DNA of 13,080 bases, taken from NCBI GenBank assembly GCA_905236925.1, contig CAJOQS010000012.1, positions 1 to 13,080 of the forward strand, in the 5' to 3' direction. Position numbers and translations under genes: made by a program. The notes beneath the pieces were generated by a model, which saw nothing but the letters and a program-made list of their open reading frames with translations, made no database searches and was not told the DNA's origin. This DNA comes from an uncultured Lachnospiraceae bacterium (lineage in GTDB: Bacteria > Bacillota > Clostridia > Lachnospirales > Lachnospiraceae). Shown here in pieces: positions 7,480 to 13,080 of the stretch; position 1 is the stretch's first letter, and the number at the start of each line of letters is the position of its first letter.

Positions 7480-7815
7480 CTATTGTTCCTTCACGGGAAC
7501 GGAAAAATAACCTCTGACATCAAGCCGTCCCGTCTGATCGTATACCTTTTCTATCATGGATGCAGCCAGTTCGCAGGCTGCCTCGCGGCTGTCAGCCAGT
7601 CCCACGATATGAATATCGTCATCGCTGTCCCGATAATATCTGAACAGCAGCTCTCCCATATTGTAGATATCAAAGAGATTCTCCTTGTTGACAGCAAGCG
7701 TGATGCACCAAGTGGCAGCCGCAGTCGCCTTTCTCCAGCGAAGCCTTCTGCGAATCCGGGCTGCTTTTCCTTTAAGCTCCTCGCTGCACCAAAGATTGTC
7801 ATCCCATGTGATCAT
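7480..7815 (-). CDS. Protein of unknown function, 111 residues
   Basis: I do not recognise a named family. The preferred start is ATG 7815-7813, with GAGG (7825-7822) 6 bases upstream, giving MITWDDNLWCSEELKGK at the N-terminus. An ATG at 7902 would add 29 residues that overlap the end of the previous gene and has weaker support. The N-terminal third is basic (KAARIRRRLRWRK), followed by a hydrophobic strand TWCITLAV. The C-terminal half looks alpha/beta, with an acidic DSDDDIHIVGLADSREAACELAA stretch. No signal peptide or membrane segment is evident, so it is probably cytoplasmic. It lies between a helical protein of unknown function and ytfI with short gaps, and is probably in the same transcript. 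Confidence 0.8.
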   Translation of the reverse strand: MITWDDNLWCSEELKGKAARIRRRLRWRKATAAATWCITLAVNKENLFDIYNMGELLFRYYRDSDDDIHIVGLADSREAACELAASMIEKVYDQTGRLDVRGYFSVPVKEQ

Positions 7816-7838
7816 AGCAATCCTCGCAATCCTCGCAT

Positions 7839-7858
7839 CCGGGGCATCCTGTCCCCGG
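7839..7858 (-). other. Intergenic hairpin between two genes of unknown function
   Basis: CCGGGG (7839-7844) and CCCCGG (7853-7858) pair around an 8-base loop in the 55-base gap between the 457-residue and 111-residue genes. There is no U-run after it on the minus strand, so it is not an intrinsic terminator. It could be an mRNA processing or stability element within the operon. Confidence 0.45.
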
Positions 7859-7870
7859 ACCGGAAAGACC

Positions 7871-9244
7871 TCATTTCTTGTCCGTCCCTCCGGCAGTATC
7901 AACGATCAGTTTCACAGCAACTGATTTTTCATAGGCATCCCTGCAGCTTCCAAGGCTGTCCCTTACATAATTCATGACTTCCGTCCTCGAATCGAAGAAA
8001 ACGGGAAGCTGTGCAAGTGCCGCAGCCATCCTTGCCCTTCCCATGACCTTTGCTTCCTCCGAAAGAAGTTCACGGAATACCTCTTCAAGCTCGTCACAGG
8101 CCTCTGCTACCTCGCTACTTTCAAGGGCATGCGATTCAGGATCGGTAAGATCGGCATAAGCGGAATTCGATATAAGTCTCTCGCAGATATCAAAGTCCCT
8201 GCACATCTCTACTATCTCGTCGTCCACATCCTGGCCCTTATCCTTGACCGCTCGTGCCTGAAGCCTTTGTATACGCTCCGTAAGAGGCTCGAACAGACCC
8301 TCGAGCTTTCTGAGCGAAGCAAGAGCCTCCTCGGTAATATCGGAACTTACATCGGATGAAATGCCTTCAACAGCCTCATTTGCAAGAACCCTGACGATCT
8401 CATTCTCCTTAAAGCACTCCGGATCGATGTATTTCCTGCAGATCGCAGCGATCCCGAGCTTGTTGAGGACCGAAACGGCCGCTCTGTATAATTCGTTAAG
8501 GTCCATAATGACCGAAACTGCCTCTTCAAGCCTGTCATGGGCATCCTTTGCAGCTTCGGGATCAAGATTGTCAAGATCAAGGTTTCTAAGGCAATCAAAA
8601 CAATCGTTAAAAACAGGATAAACATCGGCATGAAGCGCCTCGAGTCCTGCAGCGGTCCTTATCATATACAGTTCTCTGTCGAACGATGAGCTGTCCGTCC
8701 CCGTGTATTTCTCAAGGGAATTCCTGAGAAGATCGAAGAACCTTGCCTTCGACATCCTTATGGGGAGCTGCGAAACCGCAAGCTTGATATTCTCGTTGAT
8801 AACAACGTTTTCTCCGCTGGAGAAAATTGCAGTCAGAACATCCCTCGCTGCCGCATCGTCGTTAAAGTTCTTGGGTTCCTGGACATCGGCCGGACGGTTT
8901 CTGTTGATGATATATTCATAAAGGGTGATAGCATCCGAATACGTGACAAGATCGAGAGCAAGCTTTTTGATCCTGTCCCTCAGGGCGAATATGCGCTCCT
9001 TTACGTCTGCGGCCTCATCACCACCAATGCCGTCGATATATACCTGCTTAACAAGAAGGTTAAGACCGTCTGCGATCTCCCTTCCGAAGGGAAGCTCGTC
9101 AAGCTCATGCTTTCTGACGTCCTGCTCCGTGGGCTTTCCTGCCCAGCTCTCATAGAACATATAGTAATCGACGCTGCCCATAAGCATCGCCATCTTGTAA
9201 TAGCATTCCGGAACATCCTTTTCCAGATATTTCATAATACTCAT
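7871..9244 (-). CDS. Helical protein of unknown function with internal duplication, 457 residues
   Basis: No named family is recognised. The protein is acidic, lacks a signal peptide and membrane segments, and appears almost entirely alpha-helical. Two segments resemble each other: residues 151-200 (AVSQLPIRMSKARFFDLL, then RNSL) and 403-452 (AALAQLPVFFDSRTEVMNYV, then RDSL), each ending in a hydrophobic strand or helix before TAAG or TAG. This suggests a duplicated helical unit about 250 residues apart. GAGGAG lies 11 bases before ATG 9244, a rather long spacing; an ATG three codons further in is even more distant. The gene sits just downstream of two permease-like genes (33-base gap) and upstream of a 111-residue unknown protein, so a shared function with the membrane cluster is possible but not shown. 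Confidence 0.85.
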   Translation of the reverse strand: MSIMKYLEKDVPECYYKMAMLMGSVDYYMFYESWAGKPTEQDVRKHELDELPFGREIADGLNLLVKQVYIDGIGGDEAADVKERIFALRDRIKKLALDLVTYSDAITLYEYIINRNRPADVQEPKNFNDDAAARDVLTAIFSSGENVVINENIKLAVSQLPIRMSKARFFDLLRNSLEKYTGTDSSSFDRELYMIRTAAGLEALHADVYPVFNDCFDCLRNLDLDNLDPEAAKDAHDRLEEAVSVIMDLNELYRAAVSVLNKLGIAAICRKYIDPECFKENEIVRVLANEAVEGISSDVSSDITEEALASLRKLEGLFEPLTERIQRLQARAVKDKGQDVDDEIVEMCRDFDICERLISNSAYADLTDPESHALESSEVAEACDELEEVFRELLSEEAKVMGRARMAAALAQLPVFFDSRTEVMNYVRDSLGSCRDAYEKSVAVKLIVDTAGGTDKK

Positions 9245-9270
9245 AAAAACAAATACTCCTCTGCAACACG

Positions 9271-9288
9271 CAGTCCCTTAAGAGACTG
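9271..9288 (-). other. Small hairpin at the end of the second permease gene
   Basis: CAGTCCCT (9271-9278) can pair with AGAGACTG (9281-9288), eight pairs with one G-U on the transcript. It covers the stop codon of the permease gene. No U-run follows, so termination is unlikely. It may be chance. Confidence 0.3.
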
Positions 9289-10360
9289 TTTTGATAAATT
9301 GATCGATATATACGGCGATCGGTGTATACCTGAACAGCGAAACACCGAGTAATCCTTCAAAAACACTGATGAACCCCATTGCCCCTGACACTATCAGCAG
9401 CACCGTTCCAAGCAGCTGGTAGGAAAAAACTCCCCTGCTGACATGTGCGGCAGCCAGAAAGAAAAGCGCGCACACCAGTACGAACCCTGCATTGACCGAT
9501 AAAATCCTTAAAGTTCCGGCAAAGCCAAGCCTTCCCGAAAGGAGCAGCGATGACAGCACGATCACGGGCAGCGAATAAGTGAATACAGCAAATACATCGC
9601 CCAATGAACGAAGACCGGTTCCGGAAGGGAAGGTTTTCCTTCTCCTCATTATACCATTTTCATATTCTGTGGCAATTCCGTTATTTGCGCAGAAGCAGAT
9701 AAGCATGAACAGCATGCCGAGCATTCCGCCGATCATCTGCCTGTAGATCATGCCGTTGGTTATATCCGACGCCCTGTACTCTCCCGTTCCGGCGTCTATA
9801 TAAGAGGTGTCAAAAACAAAGCTGAACGACTCATCCTGTGCCATCGCCGAAACATATTCCGTGTAGGCGTCACGGTCAAGCATTTCCGCCTGACGTACTT
9901 CATCCTCAAGAGCAGAATACCTGAGGTATGCCTTATCGAGGCAGATCTCATCCATCATACATCCGGCGACGATATCGCTGATTATTGTCGATATCTTATC
10001 GTCACGCGCAGCGTAAAGCCCTATCAGTCCGTCGGTCCTTCCGGCTGTGACATTCTCACCGTAGCCCTCTTTGATTACGAAAATACAGTTAATATATCCG
10101 TCAAGAAGCAGATCATTAAGCTCATCAAAGCTTCCCTCATAAACATAAAGGGATTCGGAGGCCTTTATCCTTCCCGAAAGCTCTTCTGCCTCACTGCTGT
10201 GGTCCATGCATACAAGCCCCACCGGAAGGCTCGACCTCACCTCTGAATTAAGATTCAGACCGAGCATTACGGCCAGGATCAGGACCGATGAGACTATATA
10301 GCAGATACCCGCCGTCCGGTCCTTTATCAGAAGCTTCAGGCGCAACAGATAATCATTCAT
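9278..10360 (-). CDS. ABC-2-type permease-like membrane protein, second of a pair
   Basis: The product is 360 residues. The pattern fits the ABC-2 membrane family (ABC2_membrane_3 type): an N-terminal membrane helix (about 17-36), a soluble domain of about 165 residues presumably outside the membrane, then membrane helices near 207-226, 253-275, 285-305 and 313-335. The cytoplasmic loop EYENGIMRRRKTFPSG (about 233-247) resembles the coupling region after the second helix of such exporters. By eye I count five membrane helices where six are usual, and the protein ends shortly after YTPIAVYIDQ. Its ATG overlaps the stop codon of the preceding permease gene (ATGA), indicating coupled translation and probably a heterodimer. 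No ATPase subunit is encoded in the window. The substrate is unknown. Confidence 0.85.
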   Translation of the reverse strand: MNDYLLRLKLLIKDRTAGICYIVSSVLILAVMLGLNLNSEVRSSLPVGLVCMDHSSEAEELSGRIKASESLYVYEGSFDELNDLLLDGYINCIFVIKEGYGENVTAGRTDGLIGLYAARDDKISTIISDIVAGCMMDEICLDKAYLRYSALEDEVRQAEMLDRDAYTEYVSAMAQDESFSFVFDTSYIDAGTGEYRASDITNGMIYRQMIGGMLGMLFMLICFCANNGIATEYENGIMRRRKTFPSGTGLRSLGDVFAVFTYSLPVIVLSSLLLSGRLGFAGTLRILSVNAGFVLVCALFFLAAAHVSRGVFSYQLLGTVLLIVSGAMGFISVFEGLLGVSLFRYTPIAVYIDQFIKTVS

Positions 10361-11415
10361 AACAAAGCCCTTATAAACCAGTAATTCGGGGTAAGTCTGG
10401 CAATTTTTGCCAGAACCTCCGGAAGGTACATTACAGGGATTATCCCGCCTCCGGCGATAGTCAGAAGAAGCACCAGCATGTTCGCAAAGATAATGTACCC
10501 CGATTCGCTCTTGAAGCAGTTCGAGATCAGAACAAAAGCAATGCTGATCACGAACAGGGAAGCTATGGCAAGCAGCGCCGGTAAGACGCCGAGCTCCAGC
10601 TCAGAGAACAGGCCGATGACGGCAAAGGCCGCAGCGAGCATCCCCCCGAAAACAAGAGTAAAAGCCCCTGCCTTTGACAGAACGAACGAAGCCTTCCCCC
10701 GTCCGATCGTCTCAAGCCGCAGATGCACGCTTCCAAGCCTTTCCTTCAGGTGGCTCAGACCCGCGAACAATCCCGTATACATCACAAGAAGTACCTGGAT
10801 CGAGTAAATATAATAATTTACCAGCGATATCCCTTCGAACCTGTCCAGATACGTTCTTTCAAAGAAAGCATCCTTACCCAGCGCGGTAAAGACCAGGTCA
10901 AGCGAAACGGCTACATTCTCGCGGTCGGTATACTCACGCGAAAAACCCTCTTCCTCCATCAGCTCATACAGGGACTGACAGTTGACCTCGACCGCCGAAA
11001 TATACTTCGCGTAGCTCTCGAGAAGGTTCTTGTAGACAACAGCCTTTGTCTCGTTTGAGCTGTTGATCACGGCCTTCATCGCAACATTGTTTATGTTGAT
11101 AAGATTACCGGCAAAATCAGGCGGAATGACCAGATACAGGTCGAGCTCTCCGCGCGCAAAGCGTTCCTTCAACCCTTTTTCATCGCCCTCGACAAGGTCG
11201 ATATACGAGTTGAACACCTTATTCTCCTTGAAATACGACACGAGCATCACCGAATACTCGGAACGGTCCATATCGCAGACTCCCATGGATATCCGCGGGG
11301 AGGAAAAGGCTTTTGAGCCGAACGCGACTGCCGCTATGACCGCGGCCGTAAGTATCAGCGCAAGCCACAAAGTCCTCTTCTCGTGAAGGATCAGCTTGAT
11401 ATCCTTGCTAAACAT
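10357..11415 (-). CDS. ABC-2-type permease-like membrane protein, first of a pair
   Basis: The product is 352 residues with the same plan as its downstream partner: a basic N-terminus (MFSKDIKLILHEKR), a membrane helix (about 15-33), a soluble domain of about 160 residues, and membrane helices near 200-220, 247-270, 277-299 and 305-330. The loop HLKERLGSVHLRLETIGRGK (about 222-241) corresponds to the coupling region of ABC-2 exporters. The C-terminus is ARLTPNYWFIRALL, the segment that normally precedes a final membrane helix, which seems absent. Start ATG 11415 has GGGAG 7 bases upstream and follows the rhomboid-like gene by 21 bases. Family members export polymers, lipids, peptides or drugs with a separate ATPase; none is visible here, so the energy source and substrate are open questions. 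Confidence 0.86.
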   Translation of the reverse strand: MFSKDIKLILHEKRTLWLALILTAAVIAAVAFGSKAFSSPRISMGVCDMDRSEYSVMLVSYFKENKVFNSYIDLVEGDEKGLKERFARGELDLYLVIPPDFAGNLININNVAMKAVINSSNETKAVVYKNLLESYAKYISAVEVNCQSLYELMEEEGFSREYTDRENVAVSLDLVFTALGKDAFFERTYLDRFEGISLVNYYIYSIQVLLVMYTGLFAGLSHLKERLGSVHLRLETIGRGKASFVLSKAGAFTLVFGGMLAAAFAVIGLFSELELGVLPALLAIASLFVISIAFVLISNCFKSESGYIIFANMLVLLLTIAGGGIIPVMYLPEVLAKIARLTPNYWFIRALL

Positions 11416-11436
11416 ATCCCAACTCCCGAAGCGAGC

Positions 11437-12324
11437 TTATTGTACATGCTCGTGCGTAAACAGATGATCCTGGCAGTATTCGTAGTTCCCGTTGCACTTC
11501 GAGCAGAACCTGAACTCGAGCTCGGGACCGTCAAGTTCTGTCCTGCCGCATACGGCACATTTATGTCTTGTGATGACCTTATGTCCGGTCGAGGGATCGA
11601 TATTGCTGTGCCTCATCCCTTCCCTTACGCCCTGGGTGTAGCTGCGCGAGAAATCCATCTTGCGCCTGATGTTGCGGGGCGAAAGATAACTCTTGGTCAT
11701 GGCAAAATAAATGAAGAAATTAGCCATCGTTACAAGTATCTCGACTGCGGCACAGATTCCGGCGAACACGCCCTTACTCATAAAGCTTGCGATGATCTGG
11801 TACCCCATCAGCACAAAGTAGCCGTACATCAGCCATTTCGCCTTGACCGGAATAAGGAACATAAGATAGAACCTTGCCTCCGGGAAGGTCGCCGCAAAAG
11901 CGAGCAGCATCGACATGTTAAGATATCCCAGCGATATCGGATAGCTGTATCCGGTGCCGTACATGATATAGGCAACTATGTAGATGATGATGACTGCAAG
12001 TATATTGAACAGGATTCCCATGAAGTAAAACAGGTTGAACCTGAAGGTACCCCATACACGCTCGAGATTGGTCCCGATCGAATAATATACATACAGCATC
12101 AGCATCATGAACAGAAGGCTGCTCTCCATCGGCTGTATTACAAACGTTACAAGCCTCCATACCTGCCCTTTAAGTACCTTGTCAATGTCCAGCATCAGGT
12201 AGGCGTCGTAGAACTGCGGATTTATCATGTATACGATAAATCCGAGAGCATATACTATCACTACATATCTCATCAGGTTCGGCACAGCATATTTGCCGAG
12301 TTTTCGTTCAAGTTTTAAAATCAA
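11437..12324 (-). CDS. Rhomboid-fold membrane protein with C-terminal Cys/His (zinc-ribbon-like) domain, probable pseudoprotease
   Basis: The product is 295 residues. The segment GQVWRLVTFVIQP (about 53-65) and LERVWGTFRFNLFY (about 87-100) match the first loop and following helices of rhomboid-family proteins, and about six membrane helices lie between 18 and 210. Where active rhomboids have GxSG, this protein reads LGYLNMSMLLAFA, and I see no catalytic AHxxG-type His, so it is probably non-proteolytic. The cytoplasmic tail (about 211-295) is basic and then has CAVC (C256, C259), CSKC (C274, C277), C284 and several His, suggesting metal binding. The start is TTG 12324-12322, one base after the GH31 stop codon; GAGG lies about 10 bases upstream. 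A later ATG at 12273 has no ribosome binding site. The role may be scaffolding or client binding. Confidence 0.85.
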   Translation of the reverse strand: MILKLERKLGKYAVPNLMRYVVIVYALGFIVYMINPQFYDAYLMLDIDKVLKGQVWRLVTFVIQPMESSLLFMMLMLYVYYSIGTNLERVWGTFRFNLFYFMGILFNILAVIIIYIVAYIMYGTGYSYPISLGYLNMSMLLAFAATFPEARFYLMFLIPVKAKWLMYGYFVLMGYQIIASFMSKGVFAGICAAVEILVTMANFFIYFAMTKSYLSPRNIRRKMDFSRSYTQGVREGMRHSNIDPSTGHKVITRHKCAVCGRTELDGPELEFRFCSKCNGNYEYCQDHLFTHEHVQ

Positions 12325-12325
12325 A

Positions 12326-13080
12326 TCATTTTACCTCGTTGTTGATATTATTCTCTTCGACGAACTCTTCGCTGATCTTGTTGATCACATTCTTGCGGTC
12401 GCACTCAATGTAGAGTTCATAGCTGCCGGGAGTCCTCTGTCCTTCTGCGTTCCTTACAAACGAGATGATCTCGAAATCCTTGGCTGTCAGTTCTCCCTTG
12501 CAGCCCGACTCCTTGTAGTTACGCATATCATCGGTGCAGACCTGTATATTGCCGAGTGGAAGGATATGCCCGGGTCTGAGGAACAACGGAACCTCGCTTA
12601 GTCCGCACTCGATATAGTGATGTCCCGGTGCCATGACCTCGGTAGTGTATTCCGAAGCAGACTTAAACCTTATGAAGAGCATTTCCTCGGGCAGATAAAC
12701 ATATCTGCCGACTGCATTCTGCTTGTAAACGGGCGCGACCATCAGACCCTCGCCGAGCAGAAGCTGATCCTCGACCGTGTGGGCCGTATCATCCTCCTCG
12801 TAATCAAAACCGAGGGGTCTGAAATACATGTCATCATTCTCGACACATTTGAGGAATTCGCTGTACAGATAAGGGATCAGCCTGTATCTGAGATTGATAA
12901 TCTCCTTGAAGCCCTTGACATCGTCAAACTGATAGCATTCCTGCGGCCTGCTCCCGATAGTTGTATGGTTTCGGAACAGAGGCGTGAATATGCTGAATGC
13001 GATCCATCTCATAAGAAGGTCTTCCGTGGTATCCCATCCGAATCCGCCGGTATCCGCGCCGCTGAAAAGGAATCCGCACA
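12326..13080 (-). CDS. Glycoside hydrolase family 31 (alpha-glucosidase/alpha-xylosidase type), C-terminal part (5' end outside window)
   Basis: The frame continues to the right edge and gives 250 residues before TGA at 12328-12326. It opens with SGADTGGFGWDTTEDLLMRW, the GH31 motif holding the acid/base Asp (codon 13054-13052), then AFSIFTPLFRNH with the conserved substrate-site His. LRYRLIPYLYSEF, DQLLLGEGLMVAPV and VYLPEEMLFIRF follow, as in the end of the GH31 barrel and the beta-sandwich domain. The catalytic nucleophile region (WxDMNE) lies outside the window. Such enzymes release alpha-linked glucose or xylose from oligosaccharides. No signal peptide can be judged. An in-frame ATG at 13012 is internal. 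The product is one base from the rhomboid-like gene, so the two are probably co-transcribed, but a functional link is not obvious. Confidence 0.95.
   Translation of the reverse strand, partial: CGFLFSGADTGGFGWDTTEDLLMRWIAFSIFTPLFRNHTTIGSRPQECYQFDDVKGFKEIINLRYRLIPYLYSEFLKCVENDDMYFRPLGFDYEEDDTAHTVEDQLLLGEGLMVAPVYKQNAVGRYVYLPEEMLFIRFKSASEYTTEVMAPGHHYIECGLSEVPLFLRPGHILPLGNIQVCTDDMRNYKESGCKGELTAKDFEIISFVRNAEGQRTPGSYELYIECDRKNVINKISEEFVEENNINNEVK

Noticed and set aside
7816..7902. Longer N-terminus for the 111-residue protein from ATG 7902
   Set aside because: The extra 29 residues would overlap the previous gene by 32 bases, and the internal ATG at 7815 has a well-placed GAGG. It cannot be fully excluded without homologues.
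11383..12318. Open frame of 311 codons on the plus strand
   Set aside because: It lies entirely opposite the rhomboid-like gene, whose product has clear membrane helices, a family motif and cysteine pairs. The plus-strand product is rich in His, Tyr and Arg with no domain and is a codon-usage shadow.
1..13080. tRNA, rRNA, CRISPR array, transposase or prophage signals
   Set aside because: I looked on both strands for regular spaced repeats, terminal inverted repeats, integrase- or transposase-like proteins and cloverleaf-like segments and found none. Coding density is high with no intergenic space above 300 bases.

Overview
The window most likely comes from a Gram-positive anaerobe of the class Clostridia, probably Lachnospiraceae. 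The reasons are a Cys4 zinc-ribbon L28, the rpmB / Asp23-like / FakA-like neighbourhood, a YtfI-YtfJ (GerW) pair, strong AGGAGG-type ribosome binding sites and consensus sigma-A promoters. This placement is inference from gene content. No rRNA or tRNA is present to confirm it, and there is no sign of phage, insertion sequence, CRISPR array or integron.

Layout. At the left edge the 3' part of an HtrA-type serine protease reads rightward (1-755). It converges on a leftward gene for a large exported protein (811-3144), and a GC-rich bidirectional terminator lies between them (754-808). The exported protein has its own promoter (3176-3204). Every other gene also lies on the minus strand. From upstream (right) to downstream (left) they are: the C-terminal part of a GH31 glycosidase; a rhomboid-fold membrane protein with a C-terminal Cys/His domain; two ABC-2-type permease-like proteins; a helical protein of unknown function with an internal duplication; a 111-aa protein of unknown function; YtfI (DUF2953); YtfJ (GerW family); ribosomal protein L28; an Asp23-family protein; a FakA-type kinase; and a stand-alone receiver domain.

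Transcription. Genes from 12326 down to 6078 are packed with overlaps or gaps of about 1-55 bases and no convincing terminator, so they could form one long operon. A promoter for rpmB sits directly after ytfJ (6046-6074). A hairpin with a short U-run follows rpmB (5749-5774), and a clear terminator follows the receiver gene (3209-3238). The Asp23, FakA and receiver genes are very close or overlapping and should be co-transcribed.

How the genes work together. The best-supported functional groups are FakA with its Asp23-like neighbour (fatty-acid phosphorylation and envelope-associated functions) and YtfI-YtfJ (linked in Bacillus to sporulation or germination). The most plausible little-described module is the membrane cluster at 7480-12324: a rhomboid-like protein apparently without catalytic residues, two paired permease-like proteins with no ATPase nearby, and two soluble proteins of unknown function. 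The sequence gives no mechanism for it, so it is offered as a candidate conserved locus and not as a demonstrated system.
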